Part shown: positions 17,424-26,952 of the stretch, piece by piece
How the letters are laid out: the number at the start of each line of letters is the position of its first letter
How positions within the stretch are numbered: the stretch's first letter is position 1
DNA from: Dysgonomonas sp. Marseille-P4361
GTDB lineage: Bacteria > Bacteroidota > Bacteroidia > Bacteroidales > Dysgonomonadaceae
Assembly (NCBI RefSeq): GCF_900343125.1
Contig: NZ_OPYL01000003.1
Location: 372,001-436,000 of the forward strand
Length of the DNA stretch: 64,000 nucleotides
Reading direction: 5' to 3'
The notes under the pieces: model-generated
The model's database searches: none
The model's input: only the letters and a program-made list of their open reading frames with translations
Told to the model about the DNA's origin: nothing
Position numbers and translations under genes: made by a program

Positions 17424-17738
17424 ATGGAAGATAAAGAGACAATAAATAATCAAATACAAATAGAATTACCTGAAGACATTGCACAAGGAACATATTCAAA
17501 CCTTGCCATCATAGCTCATTCTTCATCAGAGTTTGTGATCGACTTTGTACGTATATTACCAGGCTTACCTAAAGCCAAAGTACAATCTCGAATCATATTA
17601 ACACCTGAGCATGCCAAACGTTTACTATTTGCCTTAAACGATAATATCAAAAGATTTGAGTCTCAAAGCGGAACTATCTCGGTGGACAACTCAGAAGGCT
17701 TTCTTCCTCCCATTAATGGAGCAATAGGAGAAGCTTAA
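17424..17738 (+). CDS. DUF3467 domain-containing protein, 104 aa
   Basis: A compact cytoplasmic protein matching DUF3467: IQIELPEDIAQGTYSNLAIIAHSSSEFVIDFVRILPGLPKAKVQSRIILTPEHAKRLLFALNDNIKRFE. This family is found across Bacteria and Archaea, often annotated from transcription-associated contexts, with no settled function. The C-terminal tail is polar and likely disordered. The next gene, cydA, is 240 bp away. Confidence 0.85.
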   Translation: MEDKETINNQIQIELPEDIAQGTYSNLAIIAHSSSEFVIDFVRILPGLPKAKVQSRIILTPEHAKRLLFALNDNIKRFESQSGTISVDNSEGFLPPINGAIGEA

Positions 17739-17978
17739 AAAACACACAGCAACAAAAAAAACAAAATATAAGCTAGTTAGATACTGATACAATAAAACAT
17801 ATTAATGTAAAAACTTATTTATATTAATTTTTAGATTTCTCTAACATTTTACATCGACAATATGAAAGATAAATGCCAACATTCAATTTCATCGTTAATG
17901 AAAAGTTAGTCAACAATCTATTATAGAAAAGTATAATTTTTAATCCTCATATATTTACTAATATAAAAACTATTATTT

Positions 17979-19535
17979 ATGGAATTACTAAGTACATCGT
18001 TAATTGACTGGTCTAGGGCCCAGTTTGCAATGACAGCAATGTATCACTGGTTGTTCGTACCATTAACCTTAGGGTTGGGTATTGTTATGGCAATCATGGA
18101 AACAATGTATGTCCGTACAGGTGATGAGCAGTGGAAAAAAACTGCAAAATTCTGGATGAATATCTTTGGTATCAACTTTGCGATCGGTATTGCAACAGGG
18201 CTTATCATGGAATTTCAATTCGGAACAAACTGGTCTAACTACAGCTGGTTTGTTGGTGATATCTTCGGAGCACCTTTAGCTATCGAAGCTACGGTTGCAT
18301 TCTTTATGGAAGCAACATTTATTTCTATCATGTTCTTTGGTTGGAAACGTGTAGGCAAAAAAGCCCACTTAGCTGCAACATGGCTTACAATAGCCGGAGC
18401 AACTATTTCTGCCCTATGGATCCTGATAGCTAATGCTTGGATGCAATATCCTGTAGGAATGGAATTCAACCCTGACACTACACGTAACGAGATGATCAAC
18501 TTTTGGGATGTAGCACTATCTCCTATGGCCATCAATAAATTTACACATACGGTTCTTTCCGGATGGGTATTAGGTGGAGTTTTTGTAGTTGGTGTGGCTG
18601 CATGGTACCTACTAAAAAAGCGAAACCATGCTTTTGCTATACAAAGTTTGAAAGTAGGTGTTGCTTTTGGACTTGTAGCATCTATCCTTATTGCATGGAC
18701 AGGACATGGTTCGGCTCAACAAGTAGCTGATAAGCAACCTATGAAGTTAGCTGTAATGGAAGGGTTATACGAAGGAGGTGAAGGTGTTGATCTCATAGCA
18801 TTTGCAATACCAAATCCGGCAAAAGAATCATATAATGATGATGTAGATCCTTTCTTATTCCCTCCTATCTCAATACCTAAAGGTCTTTCGTGGTTAAGCT
18901 TCGGAGAACTTGACGCATACGTTCCTGGTATAAAAGATATTATTGATGGAGGATATAAAGAACCGGATGGTTCGATCGCATTATCCTTTGCTCAAAAACA
19001 AGCAAATGGTAAAATAGCCATACAAGCTTTAGCTGACTACAAGAAAGCTAAAAAAGATGGTAACGAAACAGCAGCTGCTGAATATAAGAAAACACTAATG
19101 GATAACTATGCTTATTTCGGGTATGGTTACCTTGAAACTCCTGATCAATTAATACCTAGTATAGGTCTTGTATATTGGCCATTCCACATTATGGTATATC
19201 TTGGAGGTTATTTTATTCTTCTGTTCCTTGTTTTAGCATTCTTCGTTTACAAGAAGAAAGATTTAGAAAACAAGAAATGGTTACTATGGGTATGTATATG
19301 GACTATTCCACTAGCTTATATCGCAGGACAAGCAGGATGGATGGTTGCTGAAATAGGTCGTCAACCATGGGCTATCCAAGATGTTTTACCTCTTCAGGCC
19401 GCAGTTTCTGCATTATCTGCAAAATCTGTTATTATTACCTTCTGCCTATTCTTAGCTCTATTTACAGCTCTACTTATTGCAGAGATTCGTATTATGCTAA
19501 ATCAAATAAAGAAAGGTCCGGAGGACTCACACTAA
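17979..19535 (+). CDS. cydA: Cytochrome bd ubiquinol/menaquinol oxidase subunit I
   Basis: Heme-bearing subunit of the high-affinity terminal oxidase that reduces O2 to water and gives Bacteroidota tolerance of nanomolar oxygen. Landmarks: WSRAQFAMTAMYHWLFVPLTLGLG with the heme b595 ligand His23, GIATGLIMEFQFGTNW, THTVLSGWVLGG with the b558 ligand His, the periplasmic quinol loop, and WMVAEIGRQPW. At 518 aa with about nine membrane helices it has normal length. It is the first gene of cydAB. The 240-bp region before it is AT-rich, with no clear promoter. Confidence 0.97.
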   Translation: MELLSTSLIDWSRAQFAMTAMYHWLFVPLTLGLGIVMAIMETMYVRTGDEQWKKTAKFWMNIFGINFAIGIATGLIMEFQFGTNWSNYSWFVGDIFGAPLAIEATVAFFMEATFISIMFFGWKRVGKKAHLAATWLTIAGATISALWILIANAWMQYPVGMEFNPDTTRNEMINFWDVALSPMAINKFTHTVLSGWVLGGVFVVGVAAWYLLKKRNHAFAIQSLKVGVAFGLVASILIAWTGHGSAQQVADKQPMKLAVMEGLYEGGEGVDLIAFAIPNPAKESYNDDVDPFLFPPISIPKGLSWLSFGELDAYVPGIKDIIDGGYKEPDGSIALSFAQKQANGKIAIQALADYKKAKKDGNETAAAEYKKTLMDNYAYFGYGYLETPDQLIPSIGLVYWPFHIMVYLGGYFILLFLVLAFFVYKKKDLENKKWLLWVCIWTIPLAYIAGQAGWMVAEIGRQPWAIQDVLPLQAAVSALSAKSVIITFCLFLALFTALLIAEIRIMLNQIKKGPEDSH

Positions 19536-19568
19536 TACATGATTTTTTAACTAAAAAAAGATATAACT

Positions 19569-20711
19569 ATGGATTATTCATTTTTACAACATTATTGGTG
19601 GTTCCTTATTTGCTTGATCGGTGGAATATTTGCATTCCTGCTATTCGTTCAAGGAGGACAATCAATGCTTTTCTCTTTAGCTAAAGACGAAAAAGAGCGC
19701 ATGATATTAGTAAATGCTTTAGGCCGCAAATGGGAATATACATTTACTACTCTTGTTACATTTGGTGGAGCTTTCTTTGCTTCATTCCCCTTATTCTATT
19801 CTACTAGCTTTGGTGGAGCTTATTGGGTTTGGATGGCTATACTTTTCTGTTTTGTACTACAAGCAGTATCGTACGAATACCAATCAAAACCAGGGAATCT
19901 ATATGGAAAGAAAACTTACCAATCATTCTTGTTTATAAATGGTTTACTAGGAACATTCCTTGTAGGTGCTGCTCTAGCTACATTCTTTACTGGTTCTGAC
20001 TTTACAGTAGGAAAAGAAAACATGACTGATGTTTTAAATCCTGTTATTAGCCGTTGGGGTAGTGAATGGCATGGACTAGAAGCATTAGCAGAACCTCGTT
20101 GTTGGCTACTTGGCTTAGCTGTATTCTTCCTTGCAAGAACTTTGGCATGCCTATTCTTCATCAACCGTTTACAAGATGAAACTCTGGTAAATCGTTCTCG
20201 CAAATTCTTACTATACAACGCTGCTCCTTTCCTAGTATTCTTCCTTGCGTTTGTTATCTGGACATTCCTAGCGGAAGGGTTTGCAGTAAACCCTGATACA
20301 AAAGAAGTATACATGGAGGCAAATAAATATTTCTTCAACTTGATCGAAATGCCTATTGTCGGAATTGTATTCCTTGTTGGAGTTGTTCTTGTATTATTCG
20401 GAATTGGCAAATCGCTACTAGACTCTAAGTTTGGTAAAGGTATATGGTTTACTGGTGTCGGAACAGTTTTGACTGTATGTATGCTCCTTTTGATTACAGG
20501 ATATAACAATACAGCATACTATCCTTCTTTCGATTTACAAAGTTCATTAACTATCGAAAATTCTTCATCTAGTGAGTTTACTCTTACAGTGATGTCTATC
20601 GTTTCTCTTCTTATTCCATTTGTTCTTGCATATATTTTCTATGCATGGAACTCTCTTGAAAAGAAACGCTTCGATATTAAAGATCTGAAAGATGATGGCC
20701 ATGTATATTAA
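19569..20711 (+). CDS. cydB: Cytochrome bd oxidase subunit II
   Basis: Structural partner of CydA, 380 aa with about eight to nine membrane helices. The start MDYSFLQHYWWFLICLIGGIFAFLLFVQGGQSM resembles the CydB N-terminus (helix with Gln-Gly-Gly). GRKWEYTFTTLVTFGGAFFASFPLFYS and NSVDKKRF-like end motif (AWNSLEKKRFDIKDL) fit the family. It lies 33 bp after cydA in one operon closed by the terminator at 20725. No CydX-like small subunit ORF is visible after it. Confidence 0.95.
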   Translation: MDYSFLQHYWWFLICLIGGIFAFLLFVQGGQSMLFSLAKDEKERMILVNALGRKWEYTFTTLVTFGGAFFASFPLFYSTSFGGAYWVWMAILFCFVLQAVSYEYQSKPGNLYGKKTYQSFLFINGLLGTFLVGAALATFFTGSDFTVGKENMTDVLNPVISRWGSEWHGLEALAEPRCWLLGLAVFFLARTLACLFFINRLQDETLVNRSRKFLLYNAAPFLVFFLAFVIWTFLAEGFAVNPDTKEVYMEANKYFFNLIEMPIVGIVFLVGVVLVLFGIGKSLLDSKFGKGIWFTGVGTVLTVCMLLLITGYNNTAYYPSFDLQSSLTIENSSSSEFTLTVMSIVSLLIPFVLAYIFYAWNSLEKKRFDIKDLKDDGHVY

Positions 20712-20724
20712 TTGATATAAAAAA

Positions 20725-20759
20725 ACAGGGTGTTTAATATTAAACACCTTGTTTTTTTT
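20725..20759 (+). terminator. Terminator of cydAB
   Basis: ACAGGGTGTTTA-ATAT-TAAACACCTTGT, a 12-bp stem with one G-T pair, then T7. Convergent glycosyltransferase gene ends just beyond it. Confidence 0.9.
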
Positions 20760-20766
20760 ATATATC

Positions 20767-22020
20767 CTATCTAGCATTTGTCTTTTTTATAAAATCAATT
20801 GCTTTGTCAAATTTATTTACAACTATAGGCCAACTATAGTTACTTTCTACATACTCCCTCCCTTTTTCTGCTATAATCTCTTTATCTCTCTCAGATAAAT
20901 TTTGAATTTCATTTACTTGGTATACAAAATCATCTTTTTCCTTATAGAGGAGTCCAGCCTGGCTTATTTCTATATGACTCTTTAATACCGCACTGTATCC
21001 TGTTGCCAAAACAGGTTTTCCCATAGCCATTGCTTCTAAAGTTACCATGGATAAACTTTCGAAACGAGATGGAATAACGAGTGCTTCACAATTATTCAAA
21101 TAAGCATATTTATCTTGTTCATCTATAAATCCAGTAAAAATAATATCATCAGAAACCGGAGTATTCTTCAATATATTATTTCCTATCATTACTAATTTAA
21201 GATCAGATGTGGATAGGCTTTTCCAATGAAAGAAAAAGTTTAAGAGCTCTTCACAGCCTTTACTAGCATCTATACGACCAATATAGAGCAAATATCTATA
21301 ATCTGGTTTAAAATGATCTGCCACGAAATTAACCTTATCAAATCCAACTCCGGCAACATCAGTTTCAATCTCATCTATCTGAGGATATTCTTTTGAAACC
21401 AACTCCTTTTCAGCTATACTGTTAAACATTATAAACTTAGGGGCATAAAAAAGATTTAGCATCCCCTTATAATAGAAAAAAGGTTCGTCATGAGCCGTTG
21501 GAATAAAAATACTTTTATGTCCTACTTTAGGCATACCTGCATAAGTTGGATAATATAAATAAGTAAAAAAGATAAAAGCGTCATATTTATCTTTGCTAGA
21601 CTCAATATATTCTATCATTTCCGGCACATAAGGTCCTTGAGCAATTATCCACTCATCGAGAAGACGAGGATTTCTCTTCATCTTTCTGTAAAATATATTT
21701 TGAATCAAGCCATGATAAAGTTCTTTAAATCTTGACTTCGATTTAGTCGAGTTAATATCTTTCTCTAATATTCGTCCAAGATAGCTCTTCCTTCTGCGTT
21801 TTTTTCTTATTGTTTTGAAACGTTTTACTTTTACTCCTTCAATAACATCATCCCCTATATTATAGTATTCTTCCCACTTTGTATAATCTTTTGCTGTCGT
21901 AGTCAATACCTCAACATCATATTTCCCATTTAAATGATTTGCCAATAGACGGGCATGAGCTTCTGCCCCTCCGTTCACTTCAAGTCCATAACGCTGAACA
22001 ACAATCGCTATTTTATCCAT
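20767..22020 (-). CDS. Glycosyltransferase family 4, 417 aa
   Basis: GT-B fold enzyme. The N-terminal domain starts MDKIAIVVQRYGLEVNGGAEAHARLLANHL (GG and E/H nucleotide-sugar region). The C-terminal domain has YLLYIGRIDASKGCEELLNFF and the donor-site motif VIPSRFESLSMVTLEAMAMGKPVLAT (E-x7-E). Such enzymes build surface polysaccharide or lipopolysaccharide glycans. No other capsule gene is adjacent, so its acceptor is unknown. It is monocistronic between the cydAB terminator and a lipoprotein gene. Confidence 0.9.
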   Translation of the reverse strand: MDKIAIVVQRYGLEVNGGAEAHARLLANHLNGKYDVEVLTTTAKDYTKWEEYYNIGDDVIEGVKVKRFKTIRKKRRRKSYLGRILEKDINSTKSKSRFKELYHGLIQNIFYRKMKRNPRLLDEWIIAQGPYVPEMIEYIESSKDKYDAFIFFTYLYYPTYAGMPKVGHKSIFIPTAHDEPFFYYKGMLNLFYAPKFIMFNSIAEKELVSKEYPQIDEIETDVAGVGFDKVNFVADHFKPDYRYLLYIGRIDASKGCEELLNFFFHWKSLSTSDLKLVMIGNNILKNTPVSDDIIFTGFIDEQDKYAYLNNCEALVIPSRFESLSMVTLEAMAMGKPVLATGYSAVLKSHIEISQAGLLYKEKDDFVYQVNEIQNLSERDKEIIAEKGREYVESNYSWPIVVNKFDKAIDFIKKTNAR

Positions 22021-22097
22021 ATATCTGATCCTATCTTTTATTTTCTTAGAGGCTAAAGATAAATATTTATTTAGATGTTCTCCTTATAAGAATAAAA

Positions 22098-22127
22098 AAG
22101 TCTACTATTCATTGAATAGCAGACTTT
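22098..22127 (-). terminator. Terminator of the DUF5018-like lipoprotein gene
   Basis: AAAGTCTGCTATTCA ... TGAATAGTAGACTTT on the minus strand, about 14 bp stem, then T6. Confidence 0.85.
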
Positions 22128-22149
22128 CTTTAATATATATAATGATTCT

Positions 22150-23370
22150 TTAATTTCTCTTGTAAGGAGTACAATATGTATCTGTATCAACTTTGTCTCC
22201 ATTCTCCAATACGACTTTTAAATGATATCTACCTTCTGCAAGATTTGAGTTAGTACTTATATTCACATAATAGCTTCCTTCTGGCTTCTGAACAGTTCCT
22301 CCCAATGTACAAGGATATACTTGTTTTGTATCCACACTAGTAAGGCTCGCCTCTTTTATTTTACTTATTGCATCATAATAGATAATAAAATTCCCATTCT
22401 CGATAGGTGTACTTGATCTATAATCTTGATCATTGACAATTATTATTTTCTTTGCAACGACTTTAACTTTCTTTTGTACAGAATAACCAGATTCTGATGT
22501 TATTTCAAAAGGCACAATATTTCTAAAGTCTACGGACTCTCCTGATGAAGGTTTTATTGTTGCATTCTTAGAACATACTAAAGATGGTTTTACATTTGAC
22601 AAATCCTGTCCCTCAAGCACAAAGTATACTAAATCTCTATCTTCTAATCCTTCTCTGTATTTTTCATAAGTTGTGATTGCTGAAATATAAGATATACCAT
22701 AACTTCTTAATGGTAAATCAATCTTTATCAGTTCAGCCTCTGTATTTCTTACAATCAGTTTATAGTCTGTTTTTTTAGAATAATCTTCATTGAAAAGAGA
22801 GACTTTATCATATAATATTGTTTGTCCTTCTCCATCTATAGCATCTCCAGTCTTAGGTACTGAAGTAGAATACGAATCTCCCTGAAATGAAATATAGAAA
22901 AAGCTTTCTGATCCTAATGAACCATAAGGCATATCAATGGTTATAGTCTTAGCCTGTTCATCAACAACTCCTTCGCAGGTTATAGTCTGTCCGTATTTTG
23001 ATTTATAATTAACACCTACGGAACGTATACCTTCAAGTCTATTGATTACAACATCATACGATTTTTCGCTATTATCTTCAGCATACACTGTATAGTTAGT
23101 AATTTCCTCTAAGTTAACTTCTGTTCCTGACTCCGGATATACACTAGCTTTATCTGAAACAACAATGGTCGGAGTATATAAAGCATTATTTCTACTTGCA
23201 GGAAGTGTAACAATTATTTGATTGTTTTCTATTTTAGTTTCTATACCCTCAATAGAGAAACTAATTATATCTTTCTCTGAACTTGGAACATTTTCATCCT
23301 CTTTTGAACATGAGCTTAACAATACAATACTTAGAAGAAGTAAAAGTTGTAGTTTTTTTAAAATTTGCAT
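22150..23370 (-). CDS. Surface lipoprotein with Ig-like (DUF5018-type) repeats, 406 aa
   Basis: The signal (LLLLLSIVLLSSC) ends in a lipobox with Cys21. At least three related Ig-like modules follow, each closing with a 'xxYTVYAEDNSEKSYDVVINRL'-like strand pattern: about residues 36-110, 115-210 and 215-310, then a C-terminal domain. This architecture is common in Bacteroidota surface lipoproteins that sit in or near polysaccharide or adhesion systems. The partial gene at 62867 has a similar type of repeat. The function is unknown; cell-surface location is inferred. Confidence 0.8.
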   Translation of the reverse strand: MQILKKLQLLLLLSIVLLSSCSKEDENVPSSEKDIISFSIEGIETKIENNQIIVTLPASRNNALYTPTIVVSDKASVYPESGTEVNLEEITNYTVYAEDNSEKSYDVVINRLEGIRSVGVNYKSKYGQTITCEGVVDEQAKTITIDMPYGSLGSESFFYISFQGDSYSTSVPKTGDAIDGEGQTILYDKVSLFNEDYSKKTDYKLIVRNTEAELIKIDLPLRSYGISYISAITTYEKYREGLEDRDLVYFVLEGQDLSNVKPSLVCSKNATIKPSSGESVDFRNIVPFEITSESGYSVQKKVKVVAKKIIIVNDQDYRSSTPIENGNFIIYYDAISKIKEASLTSVDTKQVYPCTLGGTVQKPEGSYYVNISTNSNLAEGRYHLKVVLENGDKVDTDTYCTPYKRN

Positions 23371-23470
23371 AGTTGTATAAGTTTGGTTTTATAATATTTT
23401 AACTTGGAGGCAAATGCAATAATAAAAGACTAAGTATAAAAAATTTAAACTCAACTTTTCACCTAACAAA

Positions 23471-23498
23471 AAACCTACTCTCGCTTGAAAGTAGGTTT
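23471..23498 (-). terminator. Terminator of the ilv operon
   Basis: AAACCTACT ... AGTAGGTTT with a 10-nt loop, then TTTTTTG on the minus strand, about 25 bp after the ilvC stop. Confidence 0.85.
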
Positions 23499-23522
23499 TA
23501 ATATTTTCAAAAAATAGCCTTA

Positions 23523-24569
23523 TTAGTTATTTTCTGGTCTTAGTTTACGAACAACTTCTCCTGTACGCCACATTTCGCTTTCGCGAAGCGCTTTTAGTTC
23601 TTCTTCTAGTTTCTCGCGATAATCAGGCTGAGAGTTTGTATCAATTGAGCGTTGAGCTTCATTACCACATGCCACTTCTTTATAAAGCTTTTCGAATACA
23701 GGTTTTGTTGCATCATGGAAAGGTCCCATCCAATCTAAAGCTCCTCGTTGAGCTGTAGTAGAACAGTTTGCATACATCCAGTCCATACCATTCTCTGCAA
23801 ACAAAGGCATCAAAGACTGAGTCAATTCTTCTACTGTTTCGTTAAACGCTTCAGATGGAGTATGTCCATTTTCACGCAATACTTCATATTGAGCAAGAAG
23901 TAGTCCTTGTATAGCTCCCATCAATGTCCCACGCTCACCAGTCAAGTCTGAGTATACTTCACGTTTGAAGTCTGTCTCGAATAAATAACCCGATCCTACT
24001 CCAATACCCAAAGCAACAACTCTATCTTTAGCACGACCTGTTGCATCTTGGAATATCGCATAACTTGAATTCAATCCTCTACCTTCTAAGAACATGCGAC
24101 GAAGACTAGTACCAGATCCTTTAGGTGCAACTAGAATTACATCTACATCTGCCGGAGGAATAATACCTGTACGTTCTTTGTAAGTAATACCAAATCCATG
24201 AGAGAAGTAAAGAGCTTTACCCGCAGTTAAATAAGGCTTAATGCGAGGCCATACTTCTATTTGAGCAGCATCAGATAGCAAATACTGAATAATTGTACCT
24301 TTTTCTGCAGCTTCTTCTATTTCAAACAATGTTTCTCCCGGTACCCAACCATCAGCTATGGCTTTTTCCCAAGTTTTACCACCTTTACGTTGACCAACGA
24401 TTACATTAAACCCATTATCTCTCAAGTTCAATGCTTGTCCAGGTCCTTGCACCCCATAGCCAATAACAGCTATAGTTTCGTTCTTCAAAACTTCTCTTGC
24501 TTTCTCTAAAGGGAATTCTTCACGTGTAGCTACTTGTTCCACTACACCACCAAAGTTCATTTCTGCCAT
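23523..24569 (-). CDS. ilvC: Ketol-acid reductoisomerase
   Basis: Isomerises and reduces acetolactate or acetohydroxybutyrate with NAD(P)H, the second step of valine/isoleucine synthesis. The Rossmann motif GYGVQGPGQALNLRDNG lies near residue 37; GQRKGGKTWEKA follows. Catalytic acidic residues are in DLTGERGTLMGAI and the helix with E..E. At 348 aa it is a short (class I) enzyme. It is the last gene of the ilvD...ilvC operon, 60 bp after the thioesterase gene. Confidence 0.97.
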   Translation of the reverse strand: MAEMNFGGVVEQVATREEFPLEKAREVLKNETIAVIGYGVQGPGQALNLRDNGFNVIVGQRKGGKTWEKAIADGWVPGETLFEIEEAAEKGTIIQYLLSDAAQIEVWPRIKPYLTAGKALYFSHGFGITYKERTGIIPPADVDVILVAPKGSGTSLRRMFLEGRGLNSSYAIFQDATGRAKDRVVALGIGVGSGYLFETDFKREVYSDLTGERGTLMGAIQGLLLAQYEVLRENGHTPSEAFNETVEELTQSLMPLFAENGMDWMYANCSTTAQRGALDWMGPFHDATKPVFEKLYKEVACGNEAQRSIDTNSQPDYREKLEEELKALRESEMWRTGEVVRKLRPENN

Positions 24570-24629
24570 TTCTGTCTAATTTTTAGTAAGTTTTAATTAT
24601 TGTAATATTCTTGTTTCAATCTTAAAATG

Positions 24630-25364
24630 TTATTTCCAAGTTATTCTGGAAGAACAAACTGTTGTATCTCCGTCTTTCATCTCCAAGATAAATACATCTT
24701 TACTTTCTTCCCGTTCTAATATATCCAGTTTTGAACCATAAAGCCCTTCAGAAATATAGTTAATCTCAATTCGTCTAATTTCTTTCTCTATAAACATCTC
24801 TATATCGAATACATCAACAAAATGCTCTATATATTTCATACTATTCAGATGCTTGTTTATATCCACATCGCTATAATTGACTACAAATTCTGTAGCTTTC
24901 TTATAGTTATCTTTCAATAAAGGAATTTTCCCCATACCCGCAATAGGATTTTCTTTTTCAAAAATATAGTCGGATAGTCCTTCCAATTCTAAAACATTTG
25001 TAGGTTTTCTGTTTGTAAGATCTATCGATGCCCAAAGCGATTTGGCATATCCAATAGAGTTACCTTCTTCATCTTCGAAAGCAAAATAACGCTCTGTTAA
25101 GATTCTGTTTACAGAAGCTACCCAAGTCTTAATAACCATTATTGTATCATTCTTGGGATATTCAAACACTTCTATAGCCATACGGGACAACACCCACACA
25201 CGCTGCTTTGAGGTCATTGAAGAATAGCCAAAGCCACGTTCTTCTGCATGTTTCGTTGCAGCTTGCAACATAAATCCTCCTATCATAGGAAGTGTTGCCT
25301 TCCCTCTAAAGTCTGTTAAATATGCATCTATACCAAATTCGTATTTACCTACAGGTTCAAACAT
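24630..25364 (-). CDS. Acyl-ACP thioesterase, 244 aa
   Basis: Hotdog-fold enzyme releasing fatty acids from acyl carrier protein. The first hotdog holds MIGGFMLQAATKHAEERGFGYSSM and KQRVWVLSRMAIEVFEYPKNDTIMVIKTW, and the second VNYSDVDINKHLNSMKYIEHFVD, where Asn-x-His is the catalytic pair. A gene of this family between ilvN and ilvC recurs in Bacteroidota, perhaps tied to branched-chain fatty acid control; that link is inference. It has 44 bp to ilvN and 60 bp to ilvC. Confidence 0.9.
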   Translation of the reverse strand: MFEPVGKYEFGIDAYLTDFRGKATLPMIGGFMLQAATKHAEERGFGYSSMTSKQRVWVLSRMAIEVFEYPKNDTIMVIKTWVASVNRILTERYFAFEDEEGNSIGYAKSLWASIDLTNRKPTNVLELEGLSDYIFEKENPIAGMGKIPLLKDNYKKATEFVVNYSDVDINKHLNSMKYIEHFVDVFDIEMFIEKEIRRIEINYISEGLYGSKLDILEREESKDVFILEMKDGDTTVCSSRITWK

Positions 25365-25409
25365 TTATCTTTTATTTTTTGTGTAATTATTCTAAGTTTA
25401 TATTTTCTT

Positions 25410-25964
25410 TCAATTATTTACAGCCTTACGCTTGGCGTCTATTTCTTCAAGCATATCACTCAATCGTTCAATTTTGGACTTTGTTATAGCCACACGTCCC
25501 GAACGTATAAATTGCAATACACCTATTGTCTTACTCAATTCTTCAAATAGTTCCTGAGTTTCCTGATAGTGTCCTGTTTTCTCTAAAACAACACTATTTT
25601 CGTTTATATCCAGGATACGAGCATTATGCTTGCGAATAAGCTCTTCAACAGATTCTATCTTCAAAAATTCTTGAGTAGAAAGCTTATACAATGCGATTTC
25701 CTGATGTATCAATTCCTCATTTGTATTAAAATAAGATTTCAGAACATCTACTCGCTTATCTATCTGTAAGACTACTTTCTTTACAGTCTCTTCATCACAG
25801 AATACTGTCACCGTAAATTTGTGAATTCCCTCTAAAGCAGAAGCTGACACTGATAACGTTTCAATATTCAACTGACGACGTGTAAAAACACTTGTAACCT
25901 GACTCAAAAGTCCAACTGTATTTTCGGAAAATATAGTTATTGTATATAATGTTTTATCTTGCAT
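25410..25964 (-). CDS. ilvN: Acetolactate synthase small (regulatory) subunit
   Basis: Regulatory subunit giving valine feedback inhibition to IlvB. The N-terminal ACT domain (LYTITIFSENTVGLLSQVTSVFTRRQLNIETLSVS) is followed by a C-terminal ACT-like domain. A longer frame begins at TTG 25985; ATG 25964 gives the standard start MQDKTLYTI, 184 aa. It lies downstream of a lipoprotein gene that separates it from ilvB, which is unusual since ilvB and ilvN are normally adjacent. Confidence 0.95.
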   Translation of the reverse strand: MQDKTLYTITIFSENTVGLLSQVTSVFTRRQLNIETLSVSASALEGIHKFTVTVFCDEETVKKVVLQIDKRVDVLKSYFNTNEELIHQEIALYKLSTQEFLKIESVEELIRKHNARILDINENSVVLEKTGHYQETQELFEELSKTIGVLQFIRSGRVAITKSKIERLSDMLEEIDAKRKAVNN

Positions 25965-26004
25965 AATATTGGGTTTTAATATCAATCTGTTTTTATTAGG
26001 TAAA

Positions 26005-26952
26005 CTATCCTGAGATATCTGAAGTTTCTGATTCTATCAAAGTCCATTTTTCTCCATCAAATTTATATGTCTGCTCATAAAGATTGCCATGCCAAGAAGT
26101 GTAGGTAGTGGTAGTACTGTCAGTATAATTAATATCCGGCAATGTGTATACATCATCTAATATATCTGTAGGAGAATACATTTCTTCGTCAGGATTATAT
26201 AGCCAAAACATGAATTTATTGGGTGGATATGATGGGATAAATTCCATCATCGCTATATCGGGATAACCATCAAAGTTAAAGTCTTCCTGATAAACTGCAT
26301 AAGCTGACTCTACGGGATGTATATCTAGTGTAAAACTCGCATTTATCTCCTTATTCTGTATATACAATTCTGTAATATTTAGCGATACATACCCCGATTC
26401 ATATGTTTCTTTCTTGAGATCTACCCTAAACTCGAATTGAGGATAGCCCTTTTCATAATAATTCACTATCTCAAATGGCAGAATACGAATACTATCTACC
26501 GAATGCCATGTACCTGTTATTTTACCACTTTCATAGTTAAACGTCCCTTCAAAATAAGCCCCATTAGAAACATATACACTTTCTTGTTCATTATAAATAG
26601 TTTCTTCCAACCTTACATTACTATCATCTATTTTTCCTTTTAGTAATATTTCGTCTTTTTTTCCTTTGTAACGATAAAAGCCATCGACTTTACCACTATC
26701 GACTGTAAAATTCATTGTAAATGCATATTTCCCATCAATCTCTCCTTTCATGTAATAAGAAGATATTACTGGGATATGCGTTTTTTGTAAATATTCCACT
26801 TTTTCTTCCTCCATAGGAGCAGCTACTAACTCCTCATTACCAAAGTCACTACTAGCTGCTTCTTTCTTTAGCTTCCCTCCATTGCAAGAATACTGAAAAA
26901 TTAATAAGAACAGAGAGATTAAAAAGATATATTTTCTACAACGTCTATTCAT
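26005..26952 (-). CDS. Lipoprotein of unknown function inside the ilv operon, 315 aa
   Basis: An SPII signal (IFLISLFLLIFQYSC, Cys near residue 23) is followed by an acidic stretch and a beta-rich body with a repeated pattern YxxKGKKDEILLKGKIDDSN and FEGTFNYESGKITGTWHS. An Asp-rich segment DFNFDGYPDIAMM resembles FG-GAP/XAC2610-type calcium or binding motifs. Its start overlaps the end of ilvB by 8 bp, so the two are translationally coupled, yet its role in branched-chain synthesis is not evident. It may simply be a passenger. Confidence 0.75.
   Translation of the reverse strand: MNRRCRKYIFLISLFLLIFQYSCNGGKLKKEAASSDFGNEELVAAPMEEEKVEYLQKTHIPVISSYYMKGEIDGKYAFTMNFTVDSGKVDGFYRYKGKKDEILLKGKIDDSNVRLEETIYNEQESVYVSNGAYFEGTFNYESGKITGTWHSVDSIRILPFEIVNYYEKGYPQFEFRVDLKKETYESGYVSLNITELYIQNKEINASFTLDIHPVESAYAVYQEDFNFDGYPDIAMMEFIPSYPPNKFMFWLYNPDEEMYSPTDILDDVYTLPDINYTDSTTTTYTSWHGNLYEQTYKFDGEKWTLIESETSDISG

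Noticed and set aside
17861-17908. 15-codon ORF upstream of cydA
   Set aside because: No sign of selection, no regulatory codon run and no terminator behind it; probably chance in AT-rich DNA.
19916-20509. 197-codon minus-strand frame across cydB
   Set aside because: Shadow of the conserved cydB gene; no own promoter or motif.
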